Of a DNA stretch of 53,157 nucleotides, positions 8,016 through 14,719 are shown piece after piece. Source of the DNA: Bacillota bacterium (GTDB taxonomy: Bacteria > Bacillota > Clostridia > Peptostreptococcales > Anaerovoracaceae); NCBI GenBank assembly GCA_017442785.1, contig JAFRZB010000012.1:1-53157 (forward strand), written 5' to 3'. The number at the start of each line of letters is the position of its first letter. Within the stretch, counting starts at the first letter, position 1. The position numbers were made by a program, and so were the translations under genes. The notes beneath the pieces were generated by a model. The model was given only the letters and a program-made list of their open reading frames with translations, was not told the DNA's origin and did no database searches.

Positions 8016-8891
8016 GTGGCAGTCATCACTGCTGAGGCCATGATCATCATGCTGTTCGCAGCAGGGGCATGGCTTATATGGAAAAGGGCGGCATCCGCGG
8101 TGCTTAGGCGGGTGAGGCTGAGGCGGAAGCTTGTAAGGAAGGGCGTGCGGACATCTTCGCGGCGCTCCGCGATGCTTCCGCTGTGCATGCTGCTGTTCGC
8201 CGCGGTATTCTTAAGCGCGTTCAGGTACTGCAGCCTGCTTCAGTCCGGTCTCATAGCCTTCCTGGCTGCGGCCATCCCGATCCTTGCCTTCGCGGCGGCG
8301 CAGGAACGTGCCAAAAGGCTTGCAGGAACTGAGGGTCTGAGCCTTGTCTCGGAGCTTTTGAGGCAGTACAGGGCCGGGAGCCGCAACATCTACGATGCCA
8401 TGGAAGGCTGCCTGGAGTCCGGCGCGGACTTAAGAGCCTCAAGAAAGCAGCTCTCGCTTCTTCTGATAAGGCTGAGAGAGGCCGGGAGCAGGGACGCGGT
8501 GTCTGCTGCCTGCGCGAGGTTCTCCACTTCAATAGGAACATCGTGGGCGGCGATGCTCTCATCCTGCTTGGAGACTGCCGTGCTTAAGGGCGTTGATATA
8601 TCCGAAGGTCTCTCGGACATAGCCGAACAGCTGAAGGAGTCTCGGAAGCTGCTTGAGGAAAGGAAGCGCATGAACAGCGAGGCGGTAAGGATGTCGGTAT
8701 TTCTGGTCCCCGCGCTGTACGGAGGGACCATGCTAATATGTTCAGGCTTTCTTGGCATGGAGGTAAGGGACATACTCAGGAATCAGTTCTCCAGCGCGGC
8801 GGGAATAACGCTGTTCCTTATATCGGTATTCCTGTTCCTTTTCAACGTGGTGGTGCTGCAGGCTGTAGAAAGCAGCGGAAGGGATCTTTGA
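8016..8891 (+). CDS. TadB-like integral membrane protein (type II secretion F family)
   Basis: About 291 residues with two N-terminal hydrophobic segments, a further pair near 50-95, a cytoplasmic helical domain (SLVSELLRQYRAG, then GLSDIAEQLKES) and two C-terminal hydrophobic segments. This is the layout of TadB, an inner platform protein of Tad pili in the T2SF family. I chose GTG 8016 because AGGTGA (8005-8010) lies 5 nt upstream. GTG 8007 is the alternative and adds three residues. It is 15 bp after cpaF and 1 bp before the TadC-like gene. Confidence 0.7.
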   Translation: MAVITAEAMIIMLFAAGAWLIWKRAASAVLRRVRLRRKLVRKGVRTSSRRSAMLPLCMLLFAAVFLSAFRYCSLLQSGLIAFLAAAIPILAFAAAQERAKRLAGTEGLSLVSELLRQYRAGSRNIYDAMEGCLESGADLRASRKQLSLLLIRLREAGSRDAVSAACARFSTSIGTSWAAMLSSCLETAVLKGVDISEGLSDIAEQLKESRKLLEERKRMNSEAVRMSVFLVPALYGGTMLICSGFLGMEVRDILRNQFSSAAGITLFLISVFLFLFNVVVLQAVESSGRDL

Positions 8892-8892
8892 G

Positions 8893-9531
8893 ATGGGTGT
8901 CACAGTGCTGCTTCTGATGCTTTTCTGGGCAGGTGCGGCTGCAGCCGGAGCCTCGGGAAGTGCAAAACCGGGAAGGCTCACGGCATACACGCTTGCCGCG
9001 GCAAGGACCGTGTCGGCTCTCAGGCCGTCGCTTCTGATAGGCCGGCTCAGGTCCGAGACCGATAAGGACAGGATGCTCTCCGAGCTCTCGTCTGCGCTCG
9101 CGTACATAAGGAACATGGCGGTCTTGGGCAGGTCTTCGGACATTAGCGCGGAGGATCTGCTTGCCGAGCTGGAGTCAGTGACTAAGCTTCTTCGGCCGGC
9201 TTTCGGGATAATGAGAGAGCTGCTGCAGACAGGTGAAAAGAAGAAGGCAGGGACTATACTCTATACGGCGACGGGCGAGAACTGCGCCAAAGACATAGGA
9301 GTATTCCTCGCCGCCTGGGAGGACGTCCGCCCCGGAGACCTTGCGGAGACGATAGACATCTACAGGAGCGCGCTTACGGGAGCAAGGTATACCAGGCTCA
9401 GAAGAAGGGACGAGATAATATCCGACATAGTCTACATACCGGTGGTGATCAACTGCGCCGCGGTGCTATTAAACTTCCTTTACATAGCGTATTTTCTGGA
9501 ACAGAAGGAGCTGCTCTCGCTGTTCTTTTAA
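8893..9531 (+). CDS. TadC-like membrane protein (short, divergent)
   Basis: 212 residues with an N-terminal hydrophobic segment (about 2-20), a helical soluble part (SELSSALAYIRNMA; LLAELESVTKLL) and a C-terminal hydrophobic segment (YIPVVINCAAVLLNFLYIAY). The place after a TadB-like protein and the platform-like layout suggest the second platform protein, TadC. It is shorter than typical TadC and has no strong motif, so the call rests mainly on context. Confidence 0.5.
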   Translation: MGVTVLLLMLFWAGAAAAGASGSAKPGRLTAYTLAAARTVSALRPSLLIGRLRSETDKDRMLSELSSALAYIRNMAVLGRSSDISAEDLLAELESVTKLLRPAFGIMRELLQTGEKKKAGTILYTATGENCAKDIGVFLAAWEDVRPGDLAETIDIYRSALTGARYTRLRRRDEIISDIVYIPVVINCAAVLLNFLYIAYFLEQKELLSLFF

Positions 9532-9540
9532 GGAGGCAAC

Positions 9541-9729
9541 ATGAAACAACTTATTGTGCTTATAGCCATGATAATCCTCGGGATAGCCATCGGCGTACTC
9601 ATCATGGGTTTTTCGTCGACGGCAGAGAGGATAAAGAACAAGACTGATGAAAAGATAATCAACAGCGTGGACGGATGGCTTACATCCCTGAGCATAGAGG
9701 AGATCATCGTCCGGGAGGCTTCGGCATGA
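9541..9729 (+). CDS. Small pilin-like membrane protein 1
   Basis: 62 residues. It starts MKQLIVLIAMIILG, one long hydrophobic helix from residue 3 to about 24, then a charged C-terminal tail. AAGGAGG lies just upstream of the ATG. It is the first of three consecutive genes sharing an MKQ(L/F)IVLxA start, so they are tandem paralogues. No class-III prepilin cleavage motif (G then x4 then E before the helix) is visible, so if it is the pilus subunit it would be inserted without that processing. It overlaps the next gene by 4 bp (ATGA). Confidence 0.7.
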   Translation: MKQLIVLIAMIILGIAIGVLIMGFSSTAERIKNKTDEKIINSVDGWLTSLSIEEIIVREASA

Positions 9730-9887
9730 AACAGCTAATAGTGCTCGCGGCAATGATAATGCTCGGAGCGTTCCTGTTCGGGCTTATCGCGGGGAAGGAG
9801 AACAGCGTATATTCCACGGTGCGCGGCGTCTTCGAAAAGCAGACGGAGCAGCGGATGCTCACGGATGATCCGTACAGGCGGCCGTGA
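9726..9887 (+). CDS. Small pilin-like membrane protein 2
   Basis: 53 residues beginning MKQLIVLAAMIMLG with a hydrophobic helix (3-22) and a polar tail ending DDPYRRP. The ATG at 9726 overlaps the upstream stop as ATGA; an in-frame extension upstream would break the paralogous MKQLIVL start, so I rejected it. It is closely related at the N-terminus to the genes before and after. Function inferred only from the Tad-like context. Confidence 0.65.
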   Translation: MKQLIVLAAMIMLGAFLFGLIAGKENSVYSTVRGVFEKQTEQRMLTDDPYRRP

Positions 9888-10303
9888 AGCAGTTCATAGT
9901 CCTTGCGGCGGTGCTGCCGCTGCTGCTGGTCTTTGTGGTGTGGTTTTCGGAAGAGCAGTCCTTCGGTCTTAAGACCGCTGCTGTAGACGATGCCGTCTAT
10001 ACCGCAAGAGAGATGGCAAAGCAGGACGGCTGCTTCAGCCCGCGCGTAATAAACTGGCTCAAGAAGGAGCTCTGCAGAAAGATAAAAGGGCTTAAGGCTG
10101 AGGACATAGTCATAGACCCTCAGACCGATATGGGAACGGTGTACAGGGCGGGGACAGGACGCGGAGACGGTCTTATCTATTACCGCATATGCGTTCAGAT
10201 CGATCCTCCCCGGGCGGGTCTTGCTCTGCTCGGCGCCGGGAAGAACGAAAAGAAGAGCTGGTACGTGGTCGAGGGCTTTACGCCCAGCGAGAAGCTGCCT
10301 TGA
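9884..10303 (+). CDS. Small pilin-like/TadE-like protein 3
   Basis: 139 residues, GTG start at 9884 overlapping the previous stop (GTGA). It begins MKQFIVLAAVLPLLLVFVVW, a single membrane helix with the same opening as its two neighbours, followed by a mixed alpha/beta extracellular-type domain of about 115 residues with two cysteines in its first half (DGCFSP, ELCRK). In Tad systems this position is usually held by TadE/TadF pseudopilins. Overlaps the next gene by 4 bp. Confidence 0.65.
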   Translation: MKQFIVLAAVLPLLLVFVVWFSEEQSFGLKTAAVDDAVYTAREMAKQDGCFSPRVINWLKKELCRKIKGLKAEDIVIDPQTDMGTVYRAGTGRGDGLIYYRICVQIDPPRAGLALLGAGKNEKKSWYVVEGFTPSEKLP

Positions 10304-10716
10304 AGGTCTTCATGGTTTTTCTTGCGCTCGTGCTGGTATTTTCCGCGGCGCTTGTCTTCTCTTCGGACATTTCGGAATACGTAAGGCTGCAGAAGAGGCT
10401 CAAGGTGCTGGCCGAGGACTGCGCGGAGGCCGCAGCTCTTTGCGTGGATAAAAAAGCCTCGGAGGCTTCGGGCGCTCTTGTTATAGACCTTGCAAGGGGA
10501 AGGGCCGCCGCGGAGGAGCTCTGCAGAAAGACTGTCAGCTCCGGCGCGTTTGGAAAGGATGCCCGAATAAGCGTAAAAATAAGCCCCTACGGCAGCTGCG
10601 GCGTAAGGGCTGAGCTTGTATTTTCGGGAAGAGACCTTTTCAGGCTGGCGTTTCTGCGCCTTGATTCTTTTTCGCGGAGCGCCGCCTATGAATGGATACC
10701 GCAGCAGGCACGGTGA
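10300..10716 (+). CDS. Small TadE-like protein 4
   Basis: 138 residues from TTG 10300 (TTGA overlap with the preceding stop): MKVFMVFLALVLVF, one membrane helix, then LQKRLKVLAEDCAEAAAL, a heptad-like helix typical of TadE/TadF pseudopilins, and a beta-rich end. The TTG start keeps the MK-x-F opening and the NTGA overlap seen in the two previous genes. ATG 10312 with AAGG 5 nt upstream is a credible alternative, 4 residues shorter. Its last 77 bp overlap the 3' end of the opposite-strand gene. Confidence 0.6.
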   Translation: MKVFMVFLALVLVFSAALVFSSDISEYVRLQKRLKVLAEDCAEAAALCVDKKASEASGALVIDLARGRAAAEELCRKTVSSGAFGKDARISVKISPYGSCGVRAELVFSGRDLFRLAFLRLDSFSRSAAYEWIPQQAR

Positions 10717-11329
10717 CGATTATCACAAGTACGAGGCCGAGGGCAAAGGTGATGGCCTGAGTCCACTTCTGAAAGTCCGACCCTATCAGAGGAGCGGCCT
10801 TGTTTATCAGGAAGATCACTGCTACGCCCAGAAGCACGTAAAGGAAGTTCCTGGGCCTGAGTATCTCTTTGAGCGGGATGTCCGGGAACATGGCCTTGGC
10901 GCCTATCGTTACTATCGCCATTATCACGACTGCCATGAGCACCCAGTTGAGCACTGCGCCCAGTACGGGTGAGAGCACTGCCGAAAAGGCTGCGCCGGCG
11001 GTCCTGGATACCAGAGCTCCTAGCGCATAGAGCGGCACGACAACTGCGGCTCTTACCCCAGCGGGCAGAGCCATTATCTTCTGCGCCAGCCGCTGCTTTA
11101 AGGTGAGCCTCTTTTCCTCTTCCTCCGCGATCTTTTCAACAACCGGAGGAGCTTCTGCCTTCTTAAGATCCACCACCTCCACTATGGGGGTGGGTTCTTT
11201 TATGTCCGACATCATTATGTCCGACGCGGAATCAAAGGTGCTGCTCACCGTAACGCCCGTAAAAAGGGATATGGCTGTGGCCGCCGCAATAATTTTTCCT
11301 TTTAAAGTCTTGCCTTTTTTGATCTCCAT
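10640..11329 (-). CDS. Membrane protein of unknown function
   Basis: 229 residues. An N-terminal hydrophobic segment (IIAAATAISLFTGVTVSS) could be a signal or anchor. Then comes an acidic/proline stretch (EPTPIVEVV, EAPPVVEKIAEEEEKR), a basic helix (LTLKQRLAQKIM) and four or more hydrophobic segments in the C-terminal half, ending with a basic tail (IHRRRSAKK). I do not recognise a family. ATG 11329 is chosen because the predicted -10 (TATTAT) ends 6 nt upstream, making the transcript effectively leaderless; an in-frame ATG at 11347 lies upstream of that -10. The 3' end overlaps the Tad-like cluster's last gene convergently. Confidence 0.6.
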   Translation of the reverse strand: MEIKKGKTLKGKIIAAATAISLFTGVTVSSTFDSASDIMMSDIKEPTPIVEVVDLKKAEAPPVVEKIAEEEEKRLTLKQRLAQKIMALPAGVRAAVVVPLYALGALVSRTAGAAFSAVLSPVLGAVLNWVLMAVVIMAIVTIGAKAMFPDIPLKEILRPRNFLYVLLGVAVIFLINKAAPLIGSDFQKWTQAITFALGLVLVIIVTVPAAVSIHRRRSAKKNQGAETPA

Positions 11330-11335
11330 GCCTGA

Positions 11336-11364
11336 ATAATACCACATACCGCTTTTTCTTGCAA
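11336..11364 (-). promoter_or_regulatory. Promoter for the minus-strand membrane protein (leaderless)
   Basis: Reading the minus strand: TTGCAA (11364-11359), 17-bp spacer, TATTAT (11341-11336). The expected start is at or next to the A of the ATG at 11329. TTGCAA is its own reverse complement and is also the -35 of the thrS promoter on the other strand. Confidence 0.55.
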
Positions 11365-11387
11365 ATGAAGTATTTGTGGAGTATAAT
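11359..11387 (+). promoter_or_regulatory. thrS promoter
   Basis: TTGCAA (11359-11364), 17-bp spacer, perfect TATAAT (11382-11387). The predicted start near 11394 gives a leader of about 35 nt, too short for a T-box riboswitch. The -35 hexamer is shared with the divergent promoter on the minus strand. Confidence 0.75.
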
Positions 11388-11393
11388 ACTCCA
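11377..11393. repeat. Perfect 17-bp palindrome over the thrS -10 box (candidate operator)
   Basis: TGGAGTATAATACTCCA: 8-bp arms around a single central base, centred on the thrS -10 hexamer. A repressor bound here would block RNA polymerase. No regulator is identified. Confidence 0.5.
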
Positions 11394-11430
11394 AATGTAT
11401 TTTAGCCTTGACGTATAAGGAGGAATAATG

Positions 11431-13188
11431 ATGTCAGAGGAAAACAAGTACACCTTTGAGAACGAGGAGTATCGCCAGACGTATTGGCATACCTGCTCGC
11501 ACATAATGGCGCAGGCAGTAAAGAGGCTTTGGCCGGAAGTAAAACTGGCCATAGGTCCGTCCATCGCGGAAGGATGGTATTACGACATGCTGGCGCCCTT
11601 CGCCTTCACTCCGGAGCACATGGAGCAGATAGAGGCGGAGATGAAGAAGATATGCAAGGAAGGGCTTAAGATAGAACGTTTCGAGCTCCCAAGAGACGAA
11701 GCTATCGCCTTCATGAAGGAAAAGGAAGAGCCTTTCAAAGTAGAGCTCATAAACGACCTGCCCGAGGGCGAGGCCATCTCGTTCTACAGACAGGGCGAAT
11801 TCACCGATCTTTGCGCGGGCCCGCATCTGGACAGCACCAGCCGCGTAAAGCACAACGCCTTCAAGCTGCTCACATGCAACGCCGCGTACTGGAGAGGCGA
11901 TTCCAACAGGGAGACCCTTCAGCGTATATACGGAATAGCCTTCCAGAAAAAGGAAGAGCTGGAGCAGTATCTGGAGCGCATAGAAGAAGCCAAGAAGAGG
12001 GACCACAGAAAGCTCGGAAGAGAGCTCGGTCTGTTCGCATTCCGCGACGAGGCCCCCGGCTTCCCGTTCTACCTGCCCAAGGGCATGGTCCTTCAGAACA
12101 CGCTCATCGACTACTGGAGGCAGATGCACAAGAAATACGACTACCTGGAGATCTCCACGCCTCAGATCATGAAGCGCACGCTCTGGGAGACATCCGGCCA
12201 CTGGGACCACTACAAGGACAACATGTACACCACGGTGATCGAGGACGAGGACTACGCCATAAAGCCCATGAACTGCCCCGGTTCCATACTGGTATACGCC
12301 CTTGAGCCGCACAGCTACAGGGATCTTCCGCTGCGCTACGGCGAGCTGGGAAGGGTGCACAGACATGAGCTGTCCGGAGCTCTTCACGGAATGTTCCGCG
12401 TAAGGTGCTTCACTCAGGACGACGCCCACATACTGCTTGCCAAGGATCAGATCCAGGGCGAGGTGGTACGCATCACCAAGCTCATAGACGAAGTCTACAA
12501 CGTGTTCGGACTTCCGTATAAGATAGTTCTCTCAACGATGCCGGAGGACCACATAGGCACCCGCGGCGACTGGGAGAAGGCGGAGGCCGCCCTTGCGGAC
12601 GCCATCACGTCCATAGGCAAGACCTACGAGATAAACCCCGGAGACGGTGCGTTCTACGGCCCCAAGCTGGACTTCCACGTAACGGACTGCCTCGGAAGGG
12701 TATGGCAGTGCGGCACCATCCAGCTGGACTATCAGCTGCCCGGAAGGTTCGATCTTGAGTACACCGATTCCAACTCCGAGAAGCAGACTCCGGTAATGAT
12801 ACACCGCGTCGTCTACGGTTCCATAGAGCGCTTCATAGGCGTAATAACGGAGCACTTTGCGGGAGCGTTCCCCACATGGCTGTCCCCGGTGCAGGTAAAG
12901 ATACTGCCTGTTACTGACAGGGCATACGGGTACGCGGACGGCATCAAGGAGAAGCTCGAGGCCCTCGGCTACCGTGTGGAAGTGGACAAGCGAAACGAGA
13001 AGACCGGCCGCAAGATACGCGACGCCCAGGTGGAGAAGGTCCCGTACATGATAGTGGTAGGCGATCGCGACATGGAGGCCGGCACGCTGGCGCCAAGGCA
13101 CCGCTCGGAAGGCGATCTCGGCACCATGAGCTTCGACGATTTCCTTGCGCTCCTTAAGGACGATGTCGACAACAAGAAGATCAAGTAA
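11431..13188 (+). CDS. thrS: Threonyl-tRNA synthetase lacking the TGS domain
   Basis: Class II aminoacyl-tRNA synthetase charging tRNA-Thr; cytosolic. 585 residues against about 640 in standard ThrRS: the N-terminal TGS domain is absent and the protein starts almost directly at the editing domain (HTCSH, H20 and H24; later DLCAGPHLDST). The catalytic core has the zinc-ligand MNCPGS segment, motif 2 (FRVRCFTQDDAH) and motif 3 region (YGSIERFIG), then the anticodon-binding domain (VQVKILPVTDRA). AAGGAGG (11417-11423) is 7 nt from ATG 11431; ATG 11428, one codon earlier, is too close. No T-box precedes it and no clear terminator follows. Confidence 0.96.
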   Translation: MSEENKYTFENEEYRQTYWHTCSHIMAQAVKRLWPEVKLAIGPSIAEGWYYDMLAPFAFTPEHMEQIEAEMKKICKEGLKIERFELPRDEAIAFMKEKEEPFKVELINDLPEGEAISFYRQGEFTDLCAGPHLDSTSRVKHNAFKLLTCNAAYWRGDSNRETLQRIYGIAFQKKEELEQYLERIEEAKKRDHRKLGRELGLFAFRDEAPGFPFYLPKGMVLQNTLIDYWRQMHKKYDYLEISTPQIMKRTLWETSGHWDHYKDNMYTTVIEDEDYAIKPMNCPGSILVYALEPHSYRDLPLRYGELGRVHRHELSGALHGMFRVRCFTQDDAHILLAKDQIQGEVVRITKLIDEVYNVFGLPYKIVLSTMPEDHIGTRGDWEKAEAALADAITSIGKTYEINPGDGAFYGPKLDFHVTDCLGRVWQCGTIQLDYQLPGRFDLEYTDSNSEKQTPVMIHRVVYGSIERFIGVITEHFAGAFPTWLSPVQVKILPVTDRAYGYADGIKEKLEALGYRVEVDKRNEKTGRKIRDAQVEKVPYMIVVGDRDMEAGTLAPRHRSEGDLGTMSFDDFLALLKDDVDNKKIK

Positions 13189-13201
13189 AACAACAAGTTT
13201 C

Positions 13202-13230
13202 TTGCTTTTACCCCACAAATCCTTTATAAT
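13202..13230 (+). promoter_or_regulatory. Promoter of the polysaccharide locus
   Basis: TTGCTT (13202-13207), 17-bp spacer, perfect TATAAT (13225-13230), 58 bp before the first start codon at 13289. It is the only strong promoter I find before the long run of tightly spaced genes that follows. Confidence 0.7.
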
Positions 13231-13253
13231 TTAAAAAGAGATACTGTGGGGTA
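13209..13253. repeat. 9-bp inverted repeat flanking the -10 box (candidate operator)
   Basis: TACCCCACA at 13209-13217 and its exact reverse complement TGTGGGGTA at 13245-13253, 27 bp apart. One arm lies just after the -35 and the other about 15 bp past the -10. The spacing (36 bp between equivalent points) is too wide for an ordinary terminator stem and suits a two-site operator. Confidence 0.45.
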
Positions 13254-13288
13254 TTTCACGTTTTGGTTTTTTGAAGGAGATACATATT

Positions 13289-14719
13289 TTGGACCCTAAA
13301 GACAACAGCCGGAAGGTCGAATTATATGTGAGCCACCAGCACGAGGACGAAGGCGAGATCAATCTCGTAAACGTCTTCTACAACATGGCCGCAAAGAAGA
13401 AGATCTTCCTCAGAGTACTGGCTATCCTGCTGATAGCCGGGCTTATAATACCCATGTTCATGGCGGAGGTCTCAAGGAAGAGCCCGGACGCGCAGTCCGT
13501 GGTAAAGCTCATCTACAGGAACCCGTCGAAGCTCAGCTTCCCGTCTACCGTGCTTTCGGAGGCGATAGACAGCACCAAGCTGAGCACGTCCGTTCCGGTC
13601 TCCCAGGTTGAGGCCAACATAAAGATAGAGCAGCTGCTTACCGAAAGCGTCAGGCAGAGGCTTGAAGTCCTTCAGGAGCAGGTAAAGGCGAGCGGAACTC
13701 AGGTCGCCCAGGCTGCGAATATACAACTGGCATACATGAACAGTTATGTCGTCACCCTCAAGAATGGCTTCGGGAGTGAAGACTCGTCCAGAAAGACATA
13801 CCTGAGCTCGACGGAGATAGCGGATCTTCTGAACAACATGGTCAAGGCCTACAACGGATATCTCTACGAGACCAAGGCCAACTACGACCTTCCGGAGGGA
13901 GATCTCTCGGAGGCTGTAACGGGAGACCTGGATTATCTGGAGAGCCTCGACATCATAAGCTCCGTAATGGAGACCTTCAAGAAGTACTGCGACGAGAAGT
14001 CGAAGGCGTATCCAAACTACACCAGCGCCGCCAACGGCCTAACCTTCAAGGACCTGAGCGACATGATAACGTCCATAAACGACGTGGACATCAGTTATCT
14101 GAGCGCGGCTCTTGTAAGCGGAGGGATATCCAAAAACCCGACGGATCTTCTGAACAGGCTCAACTACTCTCTGCGCAACGCCAGGCTGGATCTGTCCAAG
14201 GTGGAGGGCAACATAGCGTCCAACCAGAAGATAATAGACGAATACAAGAACGAGAACATATCCGTTACAGGTTCAGACAAGCAGGAGGGCCAGACCGCTA
14301 AGGTCAATACGGAATACTACAACCAGCTGGTCCTCAGCCAGGTGGATCTGTACGCACAGCAGTCCGCTCTCTATCAGGAGATAGCGGATCTTGAGAACCG
14401 CGTCGTGGCGTTCGGCGCAGAGGTATCTCCGGAGACTCTGGCCAAGGCGGACGCGGAGTTCAAAAAGGTCTATGAAGACGCATCCGAGGTCCACGACATA
14501 GTTCTGGAATACTGCAAGGAATTCCTGGACAGCGACACGGTAGTGAACAACTTCGTCACTAATACGGCCGCGCAGACCCAGAGCACGAGCTTCTTCAGTG
14601 CGGTCAACATAAAGAAGGCCGTCATCGGAGGCGTGGCGGGTGCCGTCATAGCGTGCTGCCTGTGGTTTGCTGCGGGCTTTACCGAAGAGATGAAGAAGGG
14701 AGGAAGGAAAGATGCTTAA
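13289..14719 (+). CDS. Wzz-like polysaccharide co-polymerase 1
   Basis: 476 residues with two membrane segments (about 39-58 and 446-463) enclosing a long alpha-helical, coiled-coil-rich extracellular region: the layout of chain-length determinant (Wzz/CapA-type) proteins. No C-terminal tyrosine kinase domain. Start: AAGGAGA (13274-13280) sits 8 nt before TTG 13289; an earlier in-frame TTG at 13271 overlaps that ribosome site. First gene of the polysaccharide locus; overlaps the second Wzz-like gene by 8 bp. Sequence similarity to Wzz is structural in feel rather than motif-based, so the family call is moderately secure. Confidence 0.65.
   Translation: MDPKDNSRKVELYVSHQHEDEGEINLVNVFYNMAAKKKIFLRVLAILLIAGLIIPMFMAEVSRKSPDAQSVVKLIYRNPSKLSFPSTVLSEAIDSTKLSTSVPVSQVEANIKIEQLLTESVRQRLEVLQEQVKASGTQVAQAANIQLAYMNSYVVTLKNGFGSEDSSRKTYLSSTEIADLLNNMVKAYNGYLYETKANYDLPEGDLSEAVTGDLDYLESLDIISSVMETFKKYCDEKSKAYPNYTSAANGLTFKDLSDMITSINDVDISYLSAALVSGGISKNPTDLLNRLNYSLRNARLDLSKVEGNIASNQKIIDEYKNENISVTGSDKQEGQTAKVNTEYYNQLVLSQVDLYAQQSALYQEIADLENRVVAFGAEVSPETLAKADAEFKKVYEDASEVHDIVLEYCKEFLDSDTVVNNFVTNTAAQTQSTSFFSAVNIKKAVIGGVAGAVIACCLWFAAGFTEEMKKGGRKDA

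Noticed and set aside
11388-11430. T-box riboswitch for thrS
   Set aside because: Only about 35 nt separate the predicted start of transcription from the ATG, too short for any T-box.
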